A stretch of 64,000 nucleotides of DNA, taken from positions 2,232,001 through 2,296,000 of the forward strand of contig NZ_OY762555.1 in NCBI RefSeq assembly GCF_963666015.1, written 5' to 3'. The stretch comes from an uncultured Sphaerochaeta sp. Its GTDB lineage: Bacteria > Spirochaetota > Spirochaetia > Sphaerochaetales > Sphaerochaetaceae. The notes under the pieces are model-generated. The model did no database searches, had not been told where the DNA came from, and worked only from the letters and a program-made list of their open reading frames with translations. The translations under genes were made by a program, and so were the position numbers. This document shows, in pieces, positions 42,439 through 52,904 of this stretch. Each line of letters starts with the position of its first letter. Positions within the stretch are counted from its first letter, which is position 1.

Positions 42439-44300
42439 TGGCAAAGAAAACACTTCTGATACTTTTTGTTCTTACGCTAAGTCTTACCGCGTTGTCTGCA
42501 CAGGACTATCAATTTGATTCGTATGCATTGGAAGTTGATGTGAGGTTGGACAATAGTTATGCAATGCAGGAACACATTGTTGTAGATTTCTCATCTCCAA
42601 GGCATGGCATCTTCAGGGAAATACCCGTACTCTTTGGTCGGCAGAGAGTGAAACTTACCAACCTGGATGCAAACGTACCGATCATTAAGGACTCGGTTTC
42701 GTCGGGATATGCTACCTTCCGCCTTGGTTCTGAGGACAGAACAGTCACAGGCCTTCAGAAGTACCAGATCAGGTATGACTATGCCATCGGCGATGACCGA
42801 AATGATGAATATGATGAGTTCTACTACAATATTGTAGGGGTAGGGTGGCAAGCTCCCATTCAGGATGTCTCCTTTACGGTGAACTTTCCCAAGCCTATTG
42901 ACCCTTCCATGGTATTCCTCACTGGAGGAGTGTATGGTACCACTGCACAGCGTGGCAGCTTCGAGATCAGTGCTGATGGGAAGACCATAACAGGGGAGGC
43001 ACAGGACCTGTACCCAGGAGAAGCGCTTACTCTGCGCGTGCAAATGGAGGAGGGGTACTATTCCGAAGTACGCCCATTCATTGATTTCACCATTCCTGCC
43101 TCAATCATTGCACTGCTGGTTGCACTTGCTGCCTCTGTGCATGCCACGATCATTTTCCGACGCTACGGGAAAGAGGAACTCTTTATCCCGGTGGTGCGTT
43201 TCGACCCTCCCGACGATCTCTCGCCCATGCAAGTGGGTTACTTGGCAGATGGAGTGGTCGACAACAAGGATCTTACCAGTATGATCTTCTACTGGGCTGA
43301 CCAAGGTTACCTGACCATCAGTGAACTCGGAAAGAAGGAGTTCACCTTCACCAAAATACAGGATCCTGCCACCATCAAGGCGCACGAGAAACACCTATTC
43401 TCTGCATTGTTTGCCTGTGGTGATGGTACAAAAGTAACGCTCAAGCAGTTGGAGAAGAGCTCATTCAGCAAAGATCTTGAGAAGGCAAAGACTGAAGTGC
43501 GTGCCTATTTCAAGGGCGAGCGGGAACTCAAGGATGGCAAGGCAGAGAGAAAGCGCATTGCAGCCATGCTCTACGGTGCTCTTTCCGTGGCGTTGATGGC
43601 GATTGCCTCTACCATTTCCTATGTTGGCGCTGAAACGGTGGTATTCTTGGTTGTTGGGTTCTTCAGCCTTGGTACGTCCGCTTTGGTTGCCAGTCGCCTC
43701 GATGCCATCTGGGAGACTTCTTCCGCTTTCAAGAAGGGATTCAAGTTTTTCATCTTGGGTGTTTCGGCACTCTTTCTCTTCACCTTTGCCTTTCTGTTCA
43801 TGAACCCGGTATTCGGGCATGGAACGTTTTACTCACTTGTCATGGCGTTTTTCCTTGTGGCCTTTCCTGGGTATCTTGGATTCCTTGCCATTGTGACGGG
43901 AAAACGTAGTACATATGCACAGAAGAAGCTTGAGGAAATAGTGGGATATCGAGAATTCATCAGCAAGGTGGAAATGGACAAGCTGAAGATGATGATCGAC
44001 AGTGATCCTTCACTGTTTTACCACGTACTCAGCTATGCCGTGGTCCTTGGACTGGAAGATGTCTGGGCAAAGAAGTTCGCGAAAATTGCGATTGCAGAAC
44101 CTCAGTGGTATGTTGGTAACCGGCCGATCAGAAATGCACTGTTCTATAGTGCGCTAAGCCATAGGATGCATACCAGCGTTATGGAAAAAGCGGTGTATGC
44201 CCAGGCAAAGAGTGGATCCAGGTCCCCGGTACGATCCTCATTTGGATCGGGTGGATTCTCCGGTGGAGGATTTGGCGGCGGAGGCGGTGGGGCATGGTAG
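42438..44300 (+). CDS. DUF2207 membrane protein
   Basis: The 620-residue protein has a signal peptide (LLILFVLTLSLTALSAQ), an extracytoplasmic DUF2207 beta domain to about residue 210, a membrane helix near 215-235, a cytoplasmic stretch, then three or four membrane helices between 375 and 490. It ends in a glycine-rich tail (GGFSGGGFGGGGGGAW). This layout and the adjacent lemA are typical of the family; the function is unknown but an envelope role is likely. Confidence 0.9.
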   Translation: MAKKTLLILFVLTLSLTALSAQDYQFDSYALEVDVRLDNSYAMQEHIVVDFSSPRHGIFREIPVLFGRQRVKLTNLDANVPIIKDSVSSGYATFRLGSEDRTVTGLQKYQIRYDYAIGDDRNDEYDEFYYNIVGVGWQAPIQDVSFTVNFPKPIDPSMVFLTGGVYGTTAQRGSFEISADGKTITGEAQDLYPGEALTLRVQMEEGYYSEVRPFIDFTIPASIIALLVALAASVHATIIFRRYGKEELFIPVVRFDPPDDLSPMQVGYLADGVVDNKDLTSMIFYWADQGYLTISELGKKEFTFTKIQDPATIKAHEKHLFSALFACGDGTKVTLKQLEKSSFSKDLEKAKTEVRAYFKGERELKDGKAERKRIAAMLYGALSVALMAIASTISYVGAETVVFLVVGFFSLGTSALVASRLDAIWETSSAFKKGFKFFILGVSALFLFTFAFLFMNPVFGHGTFYSLVMAFFLVAFPGYLGFLAIVTGKRSTYAQKKLEEIVGYREFISKVEMDKLKMMIDSDPSLFYHVLSYAVVLGLEDVWAKKFAKIAIAEPQWYVGNRPIRNALFYSALSHRMHTSVMEKAVYAQAKSGSRSPVRSSFGSGGFSGGGFGGGGGGAW

Positions 44301-44527
44301 TCCCCGAGGATATACAAAAGGGTTGGTATCGGCATTTCAAGGGTGGGCTATATCAGGTGGTAGATACGGTCATTGAGAGTGAATCGCTCACCACCATGGT
44401 GCTCTACCGCCCTAAGGATAGCGATTACTTGTGGGTTCGTCCCTACCAGATGTTTTTCTCTGAAGTGGAACGAGAAGGAATAACCCAGAAACGGTTCACG
44501 TATATAGGCGAGAGCTTACCAGAATAA
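44294..44527 (+). CDS. DUF1653 family protein
   Basis: The 77-residue protein has the DUF1653 core: GWYRHFKGGLYQVVDTV near 10, VLYRPKDSDYLWVRPYQMFF and a final RFTYIGE. The function is unknown. It overlaps the DUF2207 stop by 7 nt. Confidence 0.88.
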   Translation: MVVPEDIQKGWYRHFKGGLYQVVDTVIESESLTTMVLYRPKDSDYLWVRPYQMFFSEVEREGITQKRFTYIGESLPE

Positions 44528-44530
44528 AAA

Positions 44531-44553
44531 AACGGAGCCATCTTGGCTCCGTT
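44531..44553. terminator. bidirectional terminator between convergent genes
   Basis: AACGGAGCCA-TCT-TGGCTCCGTT is a perfect 10-bp stem. On the minus strand it is followed by seven T, a strong terminator for the RRM gene; on the plus strand it is followed by TCCCGTT, weaker. Confidence 0.88.
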
Positions 44554-44580
44554 CCCGTTACTGAATCATGGTGGGTTGGC

Positions 44581-44859
44581 TTAGTGGCGATAACTGCCGT
44601 GTGCCGGTCTGGGTTTTGCGATCGCTTCATTCACACGAAGGTTTCTCCCCCCGAAATCCTTGCCATCCAGCTCGGAAATCGCAGCATCGGCAGATGCATC
44701 CTCTTCCATTTCCACGAAGGCGAACCCTTTGGGGCGTCGGGTTTCGCGGTCAATGATGATATTGGCACTGAGTACAGTACCGTACTGTGCGAACAGGTCC
44801 CGAAGTTCTTCTTCGGTTGTCCGGTAACTCATGTTTCCGACATAAATTTTCTTTGCCAT
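44581..44859 (-). CDS. RRM-domain RNA-binding protein
   Basis: The 92-residue protein is a single RNA-recognition motif with RNP2 KIYVGNMSY near 4-12 and RNP1 RPKGFAFVEM near 42-51, then a short basic tail. Such proteins are common in cyanobacteria and some spirochaetes and are often cold-induced. GAAGGA lies 8 nt before the ATG and directly abuts a small hairpin in a leader of about 150 nt. Confidence 0.93.
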   Translation of the reverse strand: MAKKIYVGNMSYRTTEEELRDLFAQYGTVLSANIIIDRETRRPKGFAFVEMEEDASADAAISELDGKDFGGRNLRVNEAIAKPRPAHGSYRH

Positions 44860-45043
44860 TCAAAGCATCCTTCACAGGCAGCGCCTGTCATTCAATATTG
44901 CTTCATGTGGCGCAGTCTTTAACTCTTACCTGTCTGCGGGAGCGATTCAGTAACGCACGCGTGCGAACATTAGGAATTACGTATCAGCTGCAACACAAAA
45001 ACGAAAGCAATCAAACGGTATCACGGCCTATTTTGGCTGTCAA
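44860..45043 (-). promoter_or_regulatory. promoter and long structured 5' leader of RRM gene
   Basis: On the minus strand TTGACA (45038-45043), 17 bp, TACCGT with an extended TGA before it (45015-45023). The leader of about 150 nt includes the palindrome CGCACGCGTGCG (44954-44965) and a hairpin ACAGGC-GCT-GCCTGT (44874-44888) touching the ribosome site. No gene is seen in it. Confidence 0.5.
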
Positions 45044-45075
45044 TTATCACACTCACCCAAAAGCGTGAATTGCCC

Positions 45076-45798
45076 ATGACTGCCGGTGGGTTCTTGCATT
45101 TATTGAACATTCTTAGCATGATGTCGGTTATGAATAGCAATTTACTTGGGTTGGCATTGTCTTTCCCCTTTTTAGCGCTCGTCATCTTGGTAGGAATCCT
45201 TTTGAGGCGGTATGCTTCGCTCTCCAGTGAGGCGATGCGAAAGTTTGTGCATATTGGTGTTTCGAATTGGTGGTTCATTGAAGTGACTTTCTTTACTTCC
45301 CTTTCCTATGCCCTTGTTGGCCCAATTCTTTTCATCATCCTTAACAGCTTGTTTACCTTCCTGGATTGGGGTAAAGCCCTTGGAATGGATGACAAGAAAC
45401 GAAATTATGGGCTGATTTACTTCCCCATCACGCTTCTTGTCTTGGTTGTGTTGCAGTATCAGGGAGTTTTTTCCAATCTGGCTTGCAGCATCGCCGTGTT
45501 TGTCATGGGCTATGGTGATGGATTGGCTGCCTTGGTGGGTACCAAATGGGGAAAGAAGAAGTTACCGGTCCCCGGTATGGTTAAAAGTTGGGCAGGTACA
45601 CTGACCATGGCCTCTGTCAGTACCGTGGTCACGCTCATTGGGTTGGGCTTCTTCTCCGCCCTTTCCTTTCCAGCTGTTCTGGGACTATCCTTGGTTATTG
45701 GAATTTCTGCAGCAATAATGGAGGCAATCACTCCTCTTGGTTTGGATAATATCACTGTACCCTTTGCAGTATTGCTGCTTCTTGGAGTGTTCTTATGA
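45076..45798 (+). CDS. phytol/dolichol kinase family membrane protein
   Basis: The protein (about 240 residues, several membrane helices) belongs to the SEC59/VTE5 polyprenol kinase group: RKFVHIGVSNWWF near 56, FVMGYGDGLAALVGTKWGKKKL near 140 and KSWAGTLTMASVS near 170 are the family blocks. These enzymes use CTP or other nucleotides to phosphorylate isoprenoid alcohols. The start is uncertain: the ATG at 45076 lacks a ribosome site and ATGs at 45118 and 45121 are possible. It overlaps the DUF92 gene (ATGA). Confidence 0.8.
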   Translation: MTAGGFLHLLNILSMMSVMNSNLLGLALSFPFLALVILVGILLRRYASLSSEAMRKFVHIGVSNWWFIEVTFFTSLSYALVGPILFIILNSLFTFLDWGKALGMDDKKRNYGLIYFPITLLVLVVLQYQGVFSNLACSIAVFVMGYGDGLAALVGTKWGKKKLPVPGMVKSWAGTLTMASVSTVVTLIGLGFFSALSFPAVLGLSLVIGISAAIMEAITPLGLDNITVPFAVLLLLGVFL

Positions 45799-46673
45799 GT
45801 GATTATGCGAATCTGGTTCCCCCTAGTGGGTCGCTGGCATCGCTCTTCAATACCTTCTTCTTCGCGCTTCCTCCTGCCTTTTGGTTGTTGGTGGGTATCA
45901 TGGCCGTGGTGGCAACAGCAAGTTATTTTGCCAAACAACTCACCCCTGGTGGTGCTGTGGCTGCGTTCTTAATTGGGTTTGGCACTACTTGGGTTCTTGG
46001 TTTCGGTGCACTGGCAACCTTGTTGCTTTTTTTCCTTTCTGCGGGGGTATTGGGAAAGATTGCAAAGCGTGCGCTGGCTTTCGATGTGATGAAGATTCAT
46101 AAGAAGGGCGGAAGAAGAGACGCTTCACAGGTCTATGCCAATGGTCTGATGGCTCTGGTCAGTGCATTGCTCTATGCATTGAATCCTTCCATTCCCTTCT
46201 TGGTAATGTTCGGGGCTTCGGTAGGGGAGGCTGCAAGCGATACCTTTGCAAGTGAGGTTGGCATCCTCTCTAAAACCAAACCGGTTTCCATCATCACAGG
46301 GCGCCCCATGACCCCAGGCCTCAGCGGTGCGGTAAGTCCTCTTGGCCTTGCCAGTGGGTTGTTGGGAGCAATACTTATTGCGCTCTGCGTATGGGGGTGT
46401 TTCCTTCCTGTTACAGGTAACAGTGCTTTGTATGTTTCGGTTATAGCACTGAGTTCCTTTTTTGGGTGTTTGTTCGATAGTGTGCTTGGAGCAACTGTCC
46501 AGGCCCACTACTATGATGAGGTAGGTGATCGTATTACCGAGCATGCAGTAGTGGATGGAAGAATCCTTCCACTTGAGAGAGGTATCCGTTGGGTCGATAA
46601 TGATGTTGTTAACCTGCTGAGCAATGTGGCCTCAGCCCTGTTTGGCATGTCACTTACCCTGATAATTGGGTAA
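45795..46673 (+). CDS. DUF92 family membrane protein (VTE6-like)
   Basis: The 292-residue, multi-helix membrane protein matches DUF92: LTPGGAVAAFLIG near 50, GRRDASQVYANG near 106, GASVGEAASDTFASEVG near 140, and RPMTPGLSGAVSPLGLASG near 172. Plant and cyanobacterial DUF92 proteins (VTE6) phosphorylate phytyl phosphate. Its overlap with a VTE5-like gene suggests the two convert an isoprenoid alcohol to its diphosphate in two steps. Confidence 0.85.
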   Translation: MSDYANLVPPSGSLASLFNTFFFALPPAFWLLVGIMAVVATASYFAKQLTPGGAVAAFLIGFGTTWVLGFGALATLLLFFLSAGVLGKIAKRALAFDVMKIHKKGGRRDASQVYANGLMALVSALLYALNPSIPFLVMFGASVGEAASDTFASEVGILSKTKPVSIITGRPMTPGLSGAVSPLGLASGLLGAILIALCVWGCFLPVTGNSALYVSVIALSSFFGCLFDSVLGATVQAHYYDEVGDRITEHAVVDGRILPLERGIRWVDNDVVNLLSNVASALFGMSLTLIIG

Positions 46674-46688
46674 TCTGTATTTTTTTAC

Positions 46689-46717
46689 TTGCTTCTCCGC
46701 ATTTTTCTTTGTATTTT
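46689..46717 (+). promoter_or_regulatory. candidate groEL promoter
   Basis: TTGCTT (46689-46694), 17 bp, TATTTT (46712-46717). No CIRCE inverted repeat (TTAGCACTC-N9-GAGTGCTAA) is present between the DUF92 stop and groEL. Confidence 0.4.
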
Positions 46718-46774
46718 ACATGTCGGTAGGCCTAGAGAGGTCTGCTATGTGTAATCGCACCACATATTCTTTAA

Positions 46775-48421
<1,647 letters not shown>

Positions 48422-48434
48422 TCCTGCGCACTGC

Positions 48435-48464
48435 AAAAGGGGTCGCTTTTCGGCGACCCTTTTT
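48435..48464 (+). terminator. groEL terminator
   Basis: GGGTCGC-TTTTCG-GCGACCC (7 bp) extends with A/T pairs and is followed by five T. Confidence 0.9.
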
Positions 48465-48492
48465 GCCGTCTTATGGCTTCTGATACTGAAAC

Positions 48493-48522
48493 TTGACTAG
48501 TGGATAGCGAACGTGCTACTTT
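48493..48522 (+). promoter_or_regulatory. yajC-secDF promoter
   Basis: TTGACT (48493-48498), 18 bp, TACTTT (48517-48522). The leader contains an inverted repeat GGATGC/GCATCC (48542-48547 and 48572-48577). Confidence 0.5.
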
Positions 48523-48603
48523 AATCGATACTTGGAAAATTGGATGCGAAGTTTTCTTCCGCCTCTTTTCTGCATCCGATTTTATGCAAAGTGAGGATTA
48601 CCA

Positions 48604-49021
48604 ATGCTTTCATTGATTAGTGCTATGGCAGCCCCTGAAACGGCCGGCGCCGCGGGTTCAACCGGTTCGATGATGACGACCTTTGTTACGTTCGGTCTCA
48701 TCATTGTTATCTTCTATTTCTTGATTATCCGTCCGCAAAAGAAGCGGGACAAGGAAACCAAGGAGATGCTCGCCTCTATTAAGAAAGGGGATAACCGTTG
48801 TTGCGGTGAAAGAGACTACCGTGGTGGTCAAGGTTGACGACAACACGCGTATGGAATTCTCCAGAAATGCTATCAGCAGCATCGTAAACAGAAAGGGCGA
48901 TGGTGCAACTGCTTCCAGCAAGAAGAAGAGCAAAAAAGAAGAGCAGGTGCCTGCTCCTGAGAAGAATACTGAGGCTCCCGTTGAGGAAGCCCCTGCTGAA
49001 GCTGAGAAGAAAGACAAATAA
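48604..49021 (+). pseudogene. yajC: yajC with internal frameshifting deletion
   Basis: YajC is a small accessory subunit of the SecDF complex. The first frame gives a normal start: short N-terminus, one membrane helix (FVTFGLIIVIFYFLIIRPQKKR) and KETKEMLASIKKGD, then runs into junk (NRCCGERDYRGGQG) and stops at 48837. From about 48793 another frame continues the family sequence (VVAVKETTVVVKVDDNTRMEF) to an acidic-lysine tail at 49021. About ten conserved residues (the usual VxTIGGIxG stretch) are missing at the join near 48790, so this is a small deletion with a frame change rather than a single-base slip. Real mutation or assembly error cannot be told apart here. Confidence 0.8.
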
Positions 49022-49048
49022 TTCTATAAAAGACATCTGGAGAGTATC

Positions 49049-50776
49049 ATGAAAAAACGGAGTCGTCTGGTGGTCGTTCTGGTGGTCGTCTTGTTGTGCG
49101 GGTTCTTCCTCTATCCCACGATTGCTTGGTATGGATTCGTACCGCAGGACACCAAGGAACTTGCAACAGGCTCAAATGTACAGATTAAGGAGTATTCCCG
49201 TGGACAGGCTTCACGTGATCTCCGCTCGCTTAAGGAGTTGGTCGCTGATGACCCACAGGCAACCCTGCCTTCTGAGTTCTCCTATTTAAAGGATTACGCG
49301 AAGGAAAATTACAAAGCCATGAAGCGTTCAGTTCCTCGCAATTGGACTATTGAAGCATTGTTTGCTGGGTTCTACAACGAACAGGATATGTTCGATTCAG
49401 CTGAGTCCTACTACCGCACGTCCTTGCTTGATTTGAAAGCTTTGGGTAACAAAGCGCTGCAGCTTGGATTGGACCTTGAAGGTGGTATGAGTATTCTCTT
49501 GGAGGCTGATGTTGCTTCCTATGAGGAGAAGATTGGCAAGACTGCATCCTCGAGTGAGATTTCTGAGGCGATTCGCCAGGATATCGAGATTCTTGAGAAG
49601 CGAATTGACCAGTTTGGAGTCAGTGAGCCTGTCATTCGTTTGCAAGGCGATGACCAGATTCTCATTGAGATTCCAGGAGCTGCAGACCCAGAGCGTGTTA
49701 ACTCCTTCCTGCGTGGTAAGGGGTCCCTTGTCTTCAAGATCGTAGACACCACACTTACCGCTGAGTTGAATGCTTTCTATGCCGAGAATCCTTCTGAGGT
49801 TTATACCGATACTGGTGCACTGAAGCAGCCTGATTTCTTGCCCGCTGGTAAGATTGCTGCTGGTTATTATATCAGTGATGAGTATGGTATCGATGAATTA
49901 CAGAGTTATGTTGTAGTGGAGGATGAAATCGGCCTTGATGGAATCCATCTTGAAAGTGCAACCACCGCAACCGATGGAATCACCGGAAGACCAGTAGTCA
50001 ACTTCCAGTTGGACAGCCTTGGTGGCGATATCTTCTACAAGCTCACATCTACCCACGTTGGGGATACCATGGCAGTTGTGATGGACGGCAAGGTTAAAGC
50101 TATGGCCACCATCAATGAAGGGATCAGGAGCAATGTTCAGATTTCCGGGTTTGATTCCGAGGAAGCAGCTGACCTTGCTATTGTTCTACGTACCGCTGCG
50201 CTTCCCATCGAGCTGGTCGTCAGCAGTCAGCAGGCTGTTGGTGCTACCCTTGGTGAAGATGCTGTATCGGCTGGTTTGAAGGCCATTGCTGTTGGACTTG
50301 CTCTGGTAATCATTCTGATGTTTGCCTACTACCATGTCAGTGGTCTTGTGGCGAACCTCGCATTGTTACTTAACTTGTTCTTTATGATCAGTGTTCTTTC
50401 TGCATTCAACTTCACCCTGACCTTGACCAGTGTTGCCGGTCTTATTCTTACCTTGGGCATGGCTGTTGATACCAATGTCATCATCTTTGAGCGCATCAAG
50501 GAAGAACGAAGGTTGGGCAAGAGTGATGTTGCATCAATCAAGGCAGGATTTGATAAAGCCTTCTGGACCGTCATGGATGCAAACATAACTACAATCATTG
50601 CAGCTTTGGTACTCTCCCAGCTTGGAAGTAGTGCGGTCAAGGGCTTTGCGAATACCCTTGCTATCGGTATTGTGAGCTCGGTATTTACTGCGCTGTTTGT
50701 TTCGCATCTTATATTTGATGCGACGGTCGCCCAACGTGAGGGCAAGAAGCTACACATCAGCTGGAGGAAAAACTAA
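49049..50776 (+). CDS. secD: protein translocase subunit SecD
   Basis: SecD works with SecF to drive late protein export using the proton or sodium gradient. The 575-residue protein has an N-terminal membrane helix, periplasmic P1 domain starting LGLDLEGGMSILLEAD near 145, and five C-terminal helices with the signature LTLTSVAGLILTLGMAVDTNVIIFERIKEE split over 455-485. GGAG lies 7 nt before the ATG. secF follows directly. Confidence 0.97.
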   Translation: MKKRSRLVVVLVVVLLCGFFLYPTIAWYGFVPQDTKELATGSNVQIKEYSRGQASRDLRSLKELVADDPQATLPSEFSYLKDYAKENYKAMKRSVPRNWTIEALFAGFYNEQDMFDSAESYYRTSLLDLKALGNKALQLGLDLEGGMSILLEADVASYEEKIGKTASSSEISEAIRQDIEILEKRIDQFGVSEPVIRLQGDDQILIEIPGAADPERVNSFLRGKGSLVFKIVDTTLTAELNAFYAENPSEVYTDTGALKQPDFLPAGKIAAGYYISDEYGIDELQSYVVVEDEIGLDGIHLESATTATDGITGRPVVNFQLDSLGGDIFYKLTSTHVGDTMAVVMDGKVKAMATINEGIRSNVQISGFDSEEAADLAIVLRTAALPIELVVSSQQAVGATLGEDAVSAGLKAIAVGLALVIILMFAYYHVSGLVANLALLLNLFFMISVLSAFNFTLTLTSVAGLILTLGMAVDTNVIIFERIKEERRLGKSDVASIKAGFDKAFWTVMDANITTIIAALVLSQLGSSAVKGFANTLAIGIVSSVFTALFVSHLIFDATVAQREGKKLHISWRKN

Positions 50777-51970
50777 ATGCTTAAGAAAGATATTCCTGTT
50801 ATCAAGCTTCGCTGGTACGCCTGGGCGTTGGCTGTAGTCCTCCTGCTCGCCGGAGGTATCTCCTTCGCTGTGTTGGGTGGTTTTAACCTGGGTGTTGATT
50901 TTGAAAGTGGATTGAGCCAGAGAATTCAGATAGCTCCCATTGGATTGGAAGTTACCTATTCTGGAAACAAAGATGCAGTTCTTGCTATCTCTGGTTCTGG
51001 CCTTAATCTTGAAGTTCGCGGTGATGAAGGGGTTTCCAGTACCAACTTCAGTGCTTCTGAGTATGCAACTGCACAGGATCTTGCAACTGCGCTTGGTGCA
51101 GTACAGAACATCGATGTGGCAGTTGTTGACGGGTCATTGGAAACAGCTCAGCTCCTCAGTGGGTATGGATTTCCTGCAACTCTCTCTGCTGAACCTACCA
51201 AGCTGAATTTCCAGAGCAGTGGAAATGCAAACATCGAAGATGTACGTTCTGCTTTGGATTCACTGGGTAATGTACGTGTGCAGACTGTTGGGTTGGATGG
51301 AAGTCAGACATTCCAGGTTCGTCTCGGTATCAAGGAAGGTGCAACACAGGATTCCATGGAAAACGAGGTGAAGAATGCATTGAATGTCGCATTCGGTGTT
51401 GGCAATGTTGTTGTTCTCCAGAGTGATTATATTGGACCGAAGTTCAGTGCAACGTTACTCTCCAGCTCCATTCTCGCCATCGTGGTTGCGATGGCCTTGA
51501 TCCTCCTCTATATCTGGGTTAGGTTCCGTTTTGCTTATGCGGTATCATCCTTGATTGCACTTGTGCATGATATTTTTATGATGCTTACGATAATTACGCT
51601 CTTCCGTTTTGAGTTCTCTGGTATCACTGTTGCAGCGCTGTTGACTATCATTGGTTACTCGCTGAACAATACGATTGTTATCTTCGATCGTATTCGTGAA
51701 AATGTGGCATTGGCACCAAATGCTTCGTTGAGTGTGAATATCGACCATAGTGTTACACAGTCGTTGAGTAGAACGGTAATGAGTGCAGTCACGACCTTGA
51801 TTGCTATCATCCCGCTCGCAATCTTTGCTTCCGGTGACATCCAGCTCTTTGCAGTGAAGATGGGCTTTGGTATCCTCTTTGGTACCTACTCATCCAATCT
51901 GCTTGCACCTGCGATGCTTTACTGGATTAGCAATGCTCAAGCAAAGAAAAAAGAGAAGAAAGCAGAGTAA
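50777..51970 (+). CDS. secF: protein translocase subunit SecF
   Basis: The 397-residue partner of SecD has an N-terminal helix, LGGFNLGVDFESG near 34-46, a periplasmic domain, and C-terminal helices with GYSLNNTIVIFDRIREN near 295. The periplasmic domain is longer than in E. coli SecF (323 residues). It starts on the base after the secD stop. Confidence 0.96.
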   Translation: MLKKDIPVIKLRWYAWALAVVLLLAGGISFAVLGGFNLGVDFESGLSQRIQIAPIGLEVTYSGNKDAVLAISGSGLNLEVRGDEGVSSTNFSASEYATAQDLATALGAVQNIDVAVVDGSLETAQLLSGYGFPATLSAEPTKLNFQSSGNANIEDVRSALDSLGNVRVQTVGLDGSQTFQVRLGIKEGATQDSMENEVKNALNVAFGVGNVVVLQSDYIGPKFSATLLSSSILAIVVAMALILLYIWVRFRFAYAVSSLIALVHDIFMMLTIITLFRFEFSGITVAALLTIIGYSLNNTIVIFDRIRENVALAPNASLSVNIDHSVTQSLSRTVMSAVTTLIAIIPLAIFASGDIQLFAVKMGFGILFGTYSSNLLAPAMLYWISNAQAKKKEKKAE

Positions 51971-51992
51971 CCTGTCTCTTCTTGCAAGTCAT

Positions 51993-52023
51993 ACGCTGCC
52001 GCACTCTTACCATGTGGCAGCGT
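51993..52023 (+). terminator. secF terminator-like hairpin
   Basis: ACGCTGCC and GGCAGCGT form an 8-bp perfect stem with a 15-nt loop, followed by TCTTGTC. Confidence 0.6.
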
Positions 52024-52043
52024 TCTTGTCATAATGGAGGTAT

Positions 52044-52901
52044 ATGAAACTAATACTTTCCAGAACCATGGGATATTGCAAGGGGGTGTCCAGGGCTCTT
52101 GAACTCGCTACCTCTGCATTGCAGGATGCAAAAGATGCCCGCAAGCCTGTATATTCCTTGGGTAAGCTCATTCATAACGATGACACATGTGCTTTTTTTG
52201 CTGATCAGGGAATGAAGGTTATTACAGGAGCGGAGGGACATGATCCCGGATTGGTTGTACTGCGTGCACACGGTGTGCCCGATAAGGTGCGATCTTCTTT
52301 TCTGGAAGCCGGGTTTGATTTGGTTGATGCGACATGTCCGGTGGTGAAGCATAACCTCTCAAGGATATCTGCATATGCAACTACTCATACCATCTTGATT
52401 GTTGGGCATCCTGGTCATCCAGAGACGCTCGCAATGAGAGGGGTCCAGTTAGAAGGGAAGCTCTGTGATACCATTCTGATTTCTGGTCCTGAGGATGTCG
52501 GTACCCCGGAACCAGGTAAATCCTATGTGGTTTTTGTACAGACAACGTTTGATCAGGGATTATGGAATACCATTCAAAGAGCCCTAAGGGCATGGGAGCA
52601 GTATGGGTGTACGATGCTCTTCGCCAATGAGGTGTGTCCCAGTTCCATCAATCGTCGGCAGGCTACCCTTGAGCTGACTGATGCATGTGATGCAGTGGTG
52701 GTGATAGGGGGAAAGGAGAGTGCTAACACCAGGGCGCTTTACCAATTGGTACGGGAAAAGGGAAAGATGGCCTGGCATATAGAGAATGAAACAGAAATTA
52801 CCGACGATATGCGCAGCTATGATATACTGGGTATAACAGCAGGGGCTTCAACCTCCTCTCTGGTGATTCAACGCGTAATCGATAGGTTGCAACAGGAGTG
52901 A
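52044..52901 (+). CDS. ispH: 4-hydroxy-3-methylbut-2-enyl diphosphate reductase
   Basis: IspH carries out the last step of the methylerythritol phosphate pathway to IPP and DMAPP using a [4Fe-4S] cluster. The 285-residue protein has the three cluster cysteines in GYCKGVSRAL (C12), DATCPVVKH near 96 and NEVCPSSINRRQ near 200, and active-site motifs LRAHGVP, GHPGHPE and GGKESANT. GGAGG precedes the ATG. It shares a unit with rex. Confidence 0.96.
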   Translation: MKLILSRTMGYCKGVSRALELATSALQDAKDARKPVYSLGKLIHNDDTCAFFADQGMKVITGAEGHDPGLVVLRAHGVPDKVRSSFLEAGFDLVDATCPVVKHNLSRISAYATTHTILIVGHPGHPETLAMRGVQLEGKLCDTILISGPEDVGTPEPGKSYVVFVQTTFDQGLWNTIQRALRAWEQYGCTMLFANEVCPSSINRRQATLELTDACDAVVVIGGKESANTRALYQLVREKGKMAWHIENETEITDDMRSYDILGITAGASTSSLVIQRVIDRLQQE

Positions 52902-52904
52902 TAC

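Noticed and set aside
48604..48837. Programmed frameshift in yajC
   Set aside because: About ten conserved codons are missing at the join, so slippage alone would not restore the protein.
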